This document shows positions 23,076-31,039 of a stretch of DNA of 64,000 bases, in pieces. The first letter of the stretch is position 1. Every line of letters starts with the position of its first letter. The stretch comes from SKGN01 sp050948865 (GTDB lineage Bacteria; Bacillota_I; Bacilli_A; RF39; UBA660). Both the position numbers and the translations under genes were made by a program. The stretch lies in contig JBMNEQ010000002.1 of assembly GCA_050948865.1 (NCBI GenBank), positions 202,402 to 266,401 on the forward strand, read 5' to 3'. The notes under the pieces were generated by a model. That model was not told the origin of the DNA, did not search any database, and worked only from the letters and a program-made list of their open reading frames with translations.

Positions 23076-26000
23076 ATGGAAAAAATATTTGAAAGTTTAA
23101 GTAAAGAAAGAATAAATAAGGTTGAAGATAAAATAGCAGATTATTGGGAAGAAATTGATGTGTTAGAAAAATCTATTAGAAATAGGAAAAATAAACCTAA
23201 TTTTGTTTTTTATGAGGGTCCTCCTACGGCGAATGGGATGCCTGGTATTCATCATGTAGTAGCGAGAATTTTAAAAGATACTATTTGTAAGTATAAAACG
23301 ATGACCGGTTATCGGGTGATTAGAAAAGCAGGTTGGGATACTCATGGACTACCTGTTGAAATAGAAGTAGAAAAAGAACTTGGTTTAAAGAGTAAAGATG
23401 AAATAGAAAAATATGGGATTAAGGAATTTAATGAAAAGTGTAAAGAATCTGTTTTTCGCAATGAAAAAGCTTTTGCTGATATGACTAAGAAGATGGGTTA
23501 TTTTATTGATTTAAAGAATCCTTATGTTACTTATCATAATGATTATATAGAAACTGAATGGTGGATTTTAAAAAGGTTTTATGAAGAAGGATATCTTTAT
23601 CAGGGTCATAAGATTTTACCTTATTGTGCAAGATGTGGAACAGGGATTTCAACGCATGAAGTTGCCCAAGGTTATAAAGAAGTAACTGTTGATAGTGTTA
23701 CTGTGGCGATGAAATTAGTTGAGGAGGATGTTTATTTTTTAGTTTGGACAACAACTCCCTGGACTTTAATTTCTAATGTTGCAATAGCAGTTAATCCTCA
23801 TGAAGATTATATAAAAGTAGAAAGTAAGGGTTATCATTTTATTTTAGCTTCTTCTTTAGCTGATAAGGTATTAGGTAAAGGTTATCAAGTTCTTCAAACT
23901 TTTAAAGGAAAAGAATTAGAAGGAAAAAGATATGAACAATTAATTCCTTCTTTAAAAGTTGATAAAAAAGCATTTTATGTTACTTTAGGAGACTTTGTTA
24001 CTATGGAAGAAGGAACTGGTCTTGTTCATATTGCTCCTGCTTTTGGGGAGGATGATTATCAATTATCTTTAAAGTATGATTTACCTGTTTTAAATCCTGT
24101 TGGTGAAGATGGAAAGTTTAAAGAAGGTTTATGGGCTTTTAAATTTGTTATGGATGCTGATCAAGAGGTAATAAAATATTTAGAAGAAAATAATAAATTA
24201 TTTAAAAAACAAAAGTTAGAACATAATTATCCTCATTGTTGGCGTTGTTCAACGCCATTACTTTATTATGCTAAACCAAGTTGGTATATTGAAATGACAA
24301 AATTAAGAGATGATTTAATTAAAAATAATAATCAAGTTAAATGGGTTCCTAGTTTTGTTGGAGAAAAAAGATTTGGTAATTGGTTAGAAAATATTCAAGA
24401 TTGGGCTATTTCTAGAGATCGTTATTGGGGAACGCCATTAAATATATGGAAATGTGAATGTGGTCATATTGAAAGTATTGGTTCAAGGAAAGAATTAATA
24501 GAAAAAGCAATTGAAGATATTGATATGACTATTGATTTACATCGTCCTGATGTTGATGATATTCATATTTTATGTCCAAAGTGTGGAAAAAGGGTGAGTA
24601 GAGTTAAAGAAGTAATTGATTGTTGGTTTGATTCAGGAAGTATGCCTTTTGCTCAATATCATTATCCTTTTTCTAATCAAGAAATATTTAAAGATCAATT
24701 TCCAGCTGATTTTATATGTGAAGGAATTGATCAAACAAGAGGGTGGTTTTATTCTTTAATTGCGATTTCAACATTTTTAATGAAAGAAACACCTTATAAA
24801 AGTGTTTTAGTAAATGATTTATTACTTGATAAAGATGGGGGGAAGATGAGTAAATCAAAAGGAAATACTGTTGATCCATTTAAACTTTTTGAGGAATATG
24901 GGGCTGATGTTTTAAGATGGTATTTATTATATGTTTCTCCTGTTTGGACTCCGACTAAGTTTGATTTAGAAGGTTTAAAAGAAGTGCAAGCGAAATTCTT
25001 TAATACTTATAAAAATACTTATACCTTTTTTGAGTTATACGCTAATACTGATGGGATAGATCCAAGAACTTTTTTTGTATCTTATAAAGACCTAAAAGAA
25101 ATAGATAAATGGTTATTATCTAAATATAATAAATTAATAGAAAATGTTAGAAATTATTATGAAGAATATGATTTAACTAAGGTTGTTCGTTTAATTAGTG
25201 AATTTCTTAATGATGATTTTTCTAATTGGTATATTAGAAGAAATAGAAGACGTTTTTGGGCTAGTGAATTAGATTTAAATAAAAAAGCTGTTTATAAAAC
25301 TACTTATGAGGTATTAGTTGGTTTAACAAAATTAATTGCTCCAATTATTCCTTTTATCTCTGAAGATATTTATCAAAAATTAACTAAGGAGGTTTCAGTT
25401 CATTTAACTGATTTTCCGCTTGTTGATAAAAGTTTAATAAACGAAGTTATTGAAAAGAAAATGGATTTAGTTAGGGAACTTATTACTTTAGGACGTTTAG
25501 CTCGTGAAGAAGCTAAAATAAAGGTTAGGCAACCATTAAAAGAAGTTATAATTGAAGAAAAACATCAAATAATTATTAATGATTTAGTTTCTTTAATTAA
25601 AGAAGAATTAAATGTTAAAGAAGTGATTTATGTTAAGGATATTAGTTCTTATATGGATTATTTAGTTAAACCTAATTATAAGGTTGCTGGTCCAATTTTT
25701 GGTCCTAAAATCAAAGATTTAGCTAGAAGATTAAAAGATCTAAAAGAAGAAGAAGTTAAGAAGTTAAATAATGATGAAACTTTAAAATTAACAATAGAAA
25801 AAGAAGATTATATTTTAACAAAAGAATTAGTCGAGATTAAAATAGTAGCTAAAGAAGGCTTTAATGTCGGTATGAATAAAAATTTATTTATTATTTTTAA
25901 TACTAGTTTAAATCAAGACTTAATTGATGAAGGGATTATTAGAGAATTAAATTCCAAGGTTCAACAGTTAAGAAAAACTTATGATTTTAATGTAATTGAT

Positions 26001-26171
26001 CGTATTAATATTTATTATGATGGTAATAATGAGTTTGAAAATGCTTTAAATAAACATTTAGATTATGTAAAAAAAGAAGCTTTAGCAATAGAAGTCATAA
26101 AAAAGGATAATCTTTCTAAAAAATATGATTTAAATGGAATTGATGTTTATTTAGATGTTGAAAAAAGATAA
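23076..26171 (+). CDS. ileS: Isoleucyl-tRNA synthetase
   Basis: About 1031 residues, class I. HIGH appears as PPTANGMPGIHH near residue 50, KMSKS as GGKMSKSKGNTVDP around 595, with the CP1 editing domain between (TTTPWTLISN, GTGLVHIAPAFGEDD). The long C-terminal region without an obvious terminal zinc cluster resembles the eukaryote-like/IleRS2 type that includes Mycobacterium and some Firmicutes. ATG 23076 (MEKIFESL) follows AGAAAGAGTG; the track-style upstream start at 23049 lies within the terminator and is rejected. Confidence 0.95.
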   Translation: MEKIFESLSKERINKVEDKIADYWEEIDVLEKSIRNRKNKPNFVFYEGPPTANGMPGIHHVVARILKDTICKYKTMTGYRVIRKAGWDTHGLPVEIEVEKELGLKSKDEIEKYGIKEFNEKCKESVFRNEKAFADMTKKMGYFIDLKNPYVTYHNDYIETEWWILKRFYEEGYLYQGHKILPYCARCGTGISTHEVAQGYKEVTVDSVTVAMKLVEEDVYFLVWTTTPWTLISNVAIAVNPHEDYIKVESKGYHFILASSLADKVLGKGYQVLQTFKGKELEGKRYEQLIPSLKVDKKAFYVTLGDFVTMEEGTGLVHIAPAFGEDDYQLSLKYDLPVLNPVGEDGKFKEGLWAFKFVMDADQEVIKYLEENNKLFKKQKLEHNYPHCWRCSTPLLYYAKPSWYIEMTKLRDDLIKNNNQVKWVPSFVGEKRFGNWLENIQDWAISRDRYWGTPLNIWKCECGHIESIGSRKELIEKAIEDIDMTIDLHRPDVDDIHILCPKCGKRVSRVKEVIDCWFDSGSMPFAQYHYPFSNQEIFKDQFPADFICEGIDQTRGWFYSLIAISTFLMKETPYKSVLVNDLLLDKDGGKMSKSKGNTVDPFKLFEEYGADVLRWYLLYVSPVWTPTKFDLEGLKEVQAKFFNTYKNTYTFFELYANTDGIDPRTFFVSYKDLKEIDKWLLSKYNKLIENVRNYYEEYDLTKVVRLISEFLNDDFSNWYIRRNRRRFWASELDLNKKAVYKTTYEVLVGLTKLIAPIIPFISEDIYQKLTKEVSVHLTDFPLVDKSLINEVIEKKMDLVRELITLGRLAREEAKIKVRQPLKEVIIEEKHQIIINDLVSLIKEELNVKEVIYVKDISSYMDYLVKPNYKVAGPIFGPKIKDLARRLKDLKEEEVKKLNNDETLKLTIEKEDYILTKELVEIKIVAKEGFNVGMNKNLFIIFNTSLNQDLIDEGIIRELNSKVQQLRKTYDFNVIDRINIYYDGNNEFENALNKHLDYVKKEALAIEVIKKDNLSKKYDLNGIDVYLDVEKR

Positions 26172-26196
26172 AATTTAATTTTAATTATTGTTTTAA

Positions 26197-26230
26197 AAAA
26201 AGACTGAGTAAAATACTCAATCTTTTTTAA
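26197..26230. terminator. Bidirectional terminator between ileS and the PilB-like gene
   Basis: AAAGACTGAGTA pairs with TACTCAATCTTT with one mismatch and has T/A runs on both sides. Confidence 0.7.
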
Positions 26231-27561
26231 TTTAAAACTTCTATTTCTTCTTGTTCTTCATCTGTTCCTAAAGTAATTTCATCACTTAAATGAAGGCCTC
26301 CACTTTCTTTACTAATATTACTTTCTTTAATAGCAGTATTTAAACTATAGCGATAATCTTTAGTTTTACCTTCTAAATCATCATCAAGTTCGATTAATTT
26401 TAAAACTTCTTCACAGGTAGTATAACCATTGACTACTTTTTCTAAACCATCTTGAAGAAGGGTAGTAACATCAGATTTATAAACTAACTCTCTTAATTTT
26501 TCTTTACTAACACCTTCGGCAATAGCATCTCTTATTTCTTGATTGATAAGTAATACTTCATGAATCGCAATTCTTCCTCTATAACCATTACTACATTCTT
26601 CACATCCTTCAGCTGAATATATTTCTTTTATATCTAAATCAAGGACTGTTTTGAATAAATCTCTTTCATATTGGTTAGTTGGTCTTAATTTACGACATTT
26701 GGTATGTAAACGACGAGCCAGTTTTTGGGAAACAATTCCTTCAAGAGCACTCGCTAATAAATAGCGTTCAACTTCCATATCAAGTAGTCTTTCAATGGTA
26801 TTAAGAGAGTTATTAGTATGTAAGGTTGATAAGACTAAGTGTCCTGTAATGGACGCTCTAACAGCAATTCTAGCTGTTTCTGTATCTCTAATTTCTCCAA
26901 TCATAATAATATTGGGGTCTTGTCTTAAAACAGATCTTAAAACATTAGCAAAAGTTAAACCAATATCACTATTAACTTGAACTTGGTTAACACCTTGTAA
27001 GTCCATTTCCACAGGATCTTCAACAGAAATAACATTAGTGTATTCTTTATTTAATCTTTGTAAAACAGCATAAACAGTAGTTGATTTCCCACTACCAGTA
27101 GCTCCAGTAACTAAAATAATACCATTAGGAACTGCAATCATTTCTATTAACTTTTTAAAGTTATTTTCACTAAAACCTAAATGTTCAAGACCTTTTAAAC
27201 TCATTTCAAAATCCAAGATTCGAATAACTATTTTTTCCCCTTCATTAGTAGGTAAAGAAGAAACCCGCAAATCAAGAGCAACATCTTTTAACATTGTTTG
27301 GACCGCTCCATCTTGGGGTAACCTAACTTCTGTAATATTCATTCCTGATATAATTTTAACTCTAGTAATTAAATTTCTTTTTAAAGTATTAGGAATAGTA
27401 GCATAATCCATTAATTGACCATCGATTCTAATTCTTACTTTCATAAAATCAATCATTGGATCAAAGTGGATATCACTAGCTCCTCTTTTAACAGCATCAA
27501 GTATAATTTCATTAACTACTTCTACAATCGGTAATTTATCAAAATCAAAACTTCTTATCAC
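26227..27561 (-). CDS. Type II secretion/type IV pilus assembly ATPase (PilB/GspE/ComGA-like)
   Basis: 444 residues; it lacks the long N-terminal domain of PilB and resembles the short ComGA form. Visible: N2-type region GASDIHFDP and RIDG; Walker A GATGSGKSTT; Asp box VISVEDPVE; Walker B IIMIGEIRD; His box HLVLSTLHTN. The usual tetracysteine zinc knuckle is incomplete: one Cys (KCRKLRP) and then CEEC. It powers pseudopilus assembly at the inner membrane for DNA uptake, secretion or pilus extension. The start is GTG 27561. It is divergent from two pseudopilin genes, with no PilC or PilD in the window. Confidence 0.9.
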   Translation of the reverse strand: MIRSFDFDKLPIVEVVNEIILDAVKRGASDIHFDPMIDFMKVRIRIDGQLMDYATIPNTLKRNLITRVKIISGMNITEVRLPQDGAVQTMLKDVALDLRVSSLPTNEGEKIVIRILDFEMSLKGLEHLGFSENNFKKLIEMIAVPNGIILVTGATGSGKSTTVYAVLQRLNKEYTNVISVEDPVEMDLQGVNQVQVNSDIGLTFANVLRSVLRQDPNIIMIGEIRDTETARIAVRASITGHLVLSTLHTNNSLNTIERLLDMEVERYLLASALEGIVSQKLARRLHTKCRKLRPTNQYERDLFKTVLDLDIKEIYSAEGCEECSNGYRGRIAIHEVLLINQEIRDAIAEGVSKEKLRELVYKSDVTTLLQDGLEKVVNGYTTCEEVLKLIELDDDLEGKTKDYRYSLNTAIKESNISKESGGLHLSDEITLGTDEEQEEIEVLN

Positions 27562-27657
27562 CTTATCACCCTTATCTTATTCTTAATTAGACTAGTATTT
27601 ATTATATTTATATTATATAATATTAAATATAAGATAGCAACAATATGAGGTGATAAA

Positions 27658-28143
27658 TTGAATAAATTAACAAAAAAAGGTTTTTTTGCAGTAGAAACAC
27701 TAGTGGTAGTTACGATTGCTATTACTGTTTTAACTATCTTTTATCGCCAAATATCTGTTTTATATAATAGTTATGAAGATAGTTTTTATTATAATAGAGT
27801 TAATGGTCTTTATGCTGCGAATAATATTAAAGTTTTTTTAATCCAAAATAATCTTATTAATTTAGGGGGAAATGATATTAAAGAAATTGAAAATACAACT
27901 GATTTTTACAGGAAGTTAATTAGTCTTTCTAATATTGATAAGGTTTATTTAACTAAATATAATCTTAATGAGGTTATAGATGATTTAAATAATTCTAATT
28001 ATGATATTTTATTTAGGCAATATCTTAAAACTTTAAAGTTATTAACTGATGATGATTCAGGTAATTTATATCGGGTGATTGTTTCTTTTCATGATGGAAC
28101 TTACGCGAGTGTTATTTTAGATAATAGTTTGGAATTGAGGTAA
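27658..28143 (+). CDS. Pseudopilin-like protein (prepilin N-terminus), first of a pair
   Basis: 161 residues, TTG start behind GAGGTGAT. The N-terminus LTKKG/FFAVETLVVVTIAITV shows a prepilin peptidase site after Gly, Glu at mature position 5 and a hydrophobic helix. The rest is a soluble domain rich in Asn, Tyr and Asp, with no family recognised. It lies 4 bp before the second pseudopilin and divergent from the ATPase, together forming a minimal type IV filament module. Confidence 0.75.
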   Translation: MNKLTKKGFFAVETLVVVTIAITVLTIFYRQISVLYNSYEDSFYYNRVNGLYAANNIKVFLIQNNLINLGGNDIKEIENTTDFYRKLISLSNIDKVYLTKYNLNEVIDDLNNSNYDILFRQYLKTLKLLTDDDSGNLYRVIVSFHDGTYASVILDNSLELR

Positions 28144-28147
28144 AAGA

Positions 28148-28645
28148 ATGAATAAAAAGGGATTTTCCACAGTTGAATTAGTAGTTAGTTTTATTATTGC
28201 TTCTTTAATTATTGCGGCGATGTATAGGGCTACTTTATCACTTAATGAAAAACTATTATATCATCAACATCTTTCTAATATTACTGTTTATATAGGAACT
28301 TTAACTAATAATATTTATGAAGATTTAATTGATAATATAGATAATCCTTTAACTGGGGTTAGTGATTGTGGAGAAGGTTGTTTTGCTTTAACTTTTAAAG
28401 ATTCAAAAACAAAGGAAGTAAAAATTAATCAAGAAAATAATACTTTTTCGTATGATAATATTGTGGAAAAACTACCTAGTGATTTTCAGTTTAATTCTTC
28501 CGGAATGAGCGCTAAAATTATCTCAGAAAATATGTCAGAAGATTATCATGATAGTATTTTTATTTTAACTGTTCCTATTATAAGTAAAATCTATGATGAT
28601 AAGTTTTCTATAGAGATTGTTTATACTTATGATAGTAGAAAATAA
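28148..28645 (+). CDS. Pseudopilin-like protein, second of a pair
   Basis: 165 residues. MNKKG/FSTVELVVSFIIASLIIAAMYRA is a prepilin leader, cleaved between Gly5 and Phe6 with Glu at +5. The soluble part has one CGEGC pair (about 74-78) that could form a disulfide loop, and a beta-rich end. Minor pseudopilins of this size prime pseudopilus assembly. The 3' end overlaps the convergent ylbJ gene by 19 bp. Confidence 0.75.
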   Translation: MNKKGFSTVELVVSFIIASLIIAAMYRATLSLNEKLLYHQHLSNITVYIGTLTNNIYEDLIDNIDNPLTGVSDCGEGCFALTFKDSKTKEVKINQENNTFSYDNIVEKLPSDFQFNSSGMSAKIISENMSEDYHDSIFILTVPIISKIYDDKFSIEIVYTYDSRK

Positions 28646-29607
28646 TAATCAAAAAGAAAGTAAACAAGTAAACCAGCGATGGAAGCATGAAGGATTCTTC
28701 CTATTAAAAAGGGAAGATATTTTATTTTAGTATCACTTATTATGCTAATTGTTTGCATATGAACACTAAGCCCTCCAAAGGAAATAAACATGGTTGCTAA
28801 AATAGTTTTATTTTTTAAGGGAATAGGTAATAAACTAACATATTTTAAACCTTGAGTCATTTCAAAAATACCATTTAAAATTGCTTGATTATAGGCTGAT
28901 AGATTAACGTTATTATCAATGATAGTTGTTAGGATTAAAAACATAGTAATTACTCCTAAAATTAAAAAAAGAGTTTTTATCGAGTTCATTAAAGATTTAG
29001 TGATTAGTTCTCCAAAGTTTAATTGATTACTAATTCTTTTTTTATGTAGAGCATTAATAGCTCTTTTTAAAGAGATAGAAAAATTATCTTTTTTACTAAT
29101 GTAATAATTTCTAAATAACAGACCAATAATAAAATTACTAAAATAATGACAAACTAAGATTAAAAGACCAACCTCTTTATTATTTAAAAACATAATAGAG
29201 ATTGCTCCTAAAATAAAAAGAGGGCTAGAAAAATGAGTAAAAGTTAATAACTTACTTGCTTCTTGTTTATTAATTAATCCTTCTAAATATAGTTCTTTAG
29301 TGTATTTAGCTCCACTAGGAGATCCACTTAACATACTTAAGACTAAAGCAAAAGAAGATTCACCCTTTAGTTTAAATAAACTATACATAAAAGGTTTTAA
29401 TATTTCTCCTAAGAAAGAAGCAAAACCACAACTAATTAGTAAATCAGCAATCACAAAAAAGGGAAAAAGAGAAGGAAAGATATTCGCTTCCCAAATTGTT
29501 AAAGAAAATTTGACAGTTTTTAAAATGCTTTTGGATTCTATTAATATTTCTAAACCAATAAATAGTATAATAATAATAATGAAAATGCTTAAAAACTTTC
29601 TTTTCAT
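28627..29607 (-). CDS. ylbJ: Sporulation integral membrane protein YlbJ
   Basis: 326 residues with about eight membrane helices. The two gate/nucleoside-recognition-like halves contain LFPFFVIADLLISCGF, then LSMLSGSPSGAKYTKELY and the later ISFGGLSVHMQTISIISDTKIKY, all typical of YlbJ. It is a sigma-E sporulation membrane protein needed for heat-resistant spores in Bacillus; substrate unknown. The start ATG follows AAGGATGG. It is divergent from a YlbL-like gene as in Bacillus, where ylbJ and ylbL are close neighbours. Confidence 0.88.
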   Translation of the reverse strand: MKRKFLSIFIIIIILFIGLEILIESKSILKTVKFSLTIWEANIFPSLFPFFVIADLLISCGFASFLGEILKPFMYSLFKLKGESSFALVLSMLSGSPSGAKYTKELYLEGLINKQEASKLLTFTHFSSPLFILGAISIMFLNNKEVGLLILVCHYFSNFIIGLLFRNYYISKKDNFSISLKRAINALHKKRISNQLNFGELITKSLMNSIKTLFLILGVITMFLILTTIIDNNVNLSAYNQAILNGIFEMTQGLKYVSLLPIPLKNKTILATMFISFGGLSVHMQTISIISDTKIKYLPFLIGRILHASIAGLLVYFLFDYYFLLS

Positions 29608-29650
29608 AAATCCATCCTTTTGTTATAATATTTTTAGAAAGAGGTAACAG

Positions 29651-30664
29651 ATGTTTAGTAAAGTATATTCCTTTTTAAATAGATTTTTAAAAGAAAACTC
29701 TTATTTAGTTCTTGGTTTAATTTGTTTTAGTTTAGTTATTAATATTCCTTTACCTTATTATGTTCATACTACTGGAGGAATAATTAATATTTCTGATAAA
29801 GTAATTGTAGAAAAGGAATATTTGGAAGTTGGAAGTTTAAATTTAAGTTATGTAACAGAAGTTAAAGGGAATGTGATGACAGTTCTTTTAGCGATGGTGA
29901 TTCCAAATTGGGATTTAATTAAAAGTAAAGAAGTAAAATTAGGGAAAGAAACTGTAGAAGAAGTTGATTTTCGTAGTAAATTATTTTTAGAGGAGGCTAA
30001 TCAAAATGCTGTTTTTTTAGCTTATCAGGCTGCAGAAAAGGAAATTAAAATCAAAAAGGGTTTTAATCATGTTGTTTATATAGATGATTTAGCAGAAACA
30101 GATTTAAAAATTAAAGATAAAATATTAAAGGTTAATGATTTAACTATTAACTCTGTTATTGAATATAATGATATTGTTAGTCAAAGTAAGATTGGGGATA
30201 CTTTAAAGTTATTAGTTTTAACAAATAATAATCAAGAAGTAGAAAAAAAGATCAAAGTAATAAATTATTTAGGGAAAAAGATAACAGGTATTTATTTTGT
30301 TTCTATCTATGAATATGAAACTAATCCTAAAATAGAATTTAATTTTAAAAAGTCTGAATCTGGTTCTAGTGGTGGTTTAATGACAGCTTTATCTATTTAT
30401 AATAAGTTAACTAAAACAGATATTACTAAAGGTAAAAAGATTGTTGGAACAGGAGCAATTGATCAAGAGGGTAATGTGGAAGAAATAAGTGGTTTAGCTT
30501 ATAAATTAGCTGGAAGTGTTAAGGAAAAAGCAGAAATATTTTTAGTTCCTAGTGGTGAAAATTATCAAGAAGCAATGAAGTTAAAAAAAGAAAGAAATTA
30601 TAATATTTCTATTGTAGGAGTTAATACTTTTCAAGAAGCACTTAATTATTTAAATAATATGTAA
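29651..30664 (+). CDS. YlbL/SepM-like PDZ and Lon-type membrane protease
   Basis: 337 residues. It has an N-terminal anchor (about 19-36), a PDZ domain (about 125-205, with DLAETDLKIKDKILKVNDLTI), and a C-terminal Lon-like serine-lysine protease domain with Ser in ESGSSGGLMTAL and Lys in ISGLAYKLAGSVKEK. Related proteins process signalling peptides (SepM, streptococci) or act in DNA-damage checkpoint control (YlbL, Bacillus). Its place near ylbJ is conserved. The ATG follows AGAGGTAAC. Confidence 0.88.
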   Translation: MFSKVYSFLNRFLKENSYLVLGLICFSLVINIPLPYYVHTTGGIINISDKVIVEKEYLEVGSLNLSYVTEVKGNVMTVLLAMVIPNWDLIKSKEVKLGKETVEEVDFRSKLFLEEANQNAVFLAYQAAEKEIKIKKGFNHVVYIDDLAETDLKIKDKILKVNDLTINSVIEYNDIVSQSKIGDTLKLLVLTNNNQEVEKKIKVINYLGKKITGIYFVSIYEYETNPKIEFNFKKSESGSSGGLMTALSIYNKLTKTDITKGKKIVGTGAIDQEGNVEEISGLAYKLAGSVKEKAEIFLVPSGENYQEAMKLKKERNYNISIVGVNTFQEALNYLNNM

Positions 30665-30675
30665 AGGGGGATTTT

Positions 30676-30993
30676 ATGAAAAAAACTGTTAATTTAATTA
30701 TAAAAGAAAGGTTAAATGAATTCCCAAGAAGATTAAATAAAATACCTTATTTTGTGATTCCTTTAGAAGATGGTCAATTTAAACTTAAGGAATTACCAAT
30801 TAATTTTACTGGTTATTTTAAAGAATATTTAAAACAAAATAATTATAAATTAGGGATTGTTCTTTTAGATGAAGAAAAGCAAAGGTTAAATAAAAAAGAA
30901 GATCTTGTTAAAACTTATTTTCAAGATGAAAATGGATTATGTGATGCTAAGATATATGAATTAAGAAAAACCAAGAGAAAGAAGAGGAGATAG
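30676..30993 (+). CDS. Hypothetical small basic protein
   Basis: 105 residues with no membrane segment; a lysine-rich sequence ending KKRR. It lies 11 bp after the YlbL-like gene behind AAAGGGGG, so it is likely co-transcribed. In Bacillus ylbM and ylbN follow ylbL, but I see no match to either. Function unknown. Confidence 0.6.
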   Translation: MKKTVNLIIKERLNEFPRRLNKIPYFVIPLEDGQFKLKELPINFTGYFKEYLKQNNYKLGIVLLDEEKQRLNKKEDLVKTYFQDENGLCDAKIYELRKTKRKKRR

Positions 30994-31039
30994 AGAATAC
31001 TATTTTCTTTTTTTGTGCTATACTTTTATTGGTGGTTGT

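Noticed and set aside
29300..29647. 115-residue plus-strand ORF across ylbJ
   Set aside because: Antisense to a well-supported YlbJ gene; composition is that of the complementary strand.
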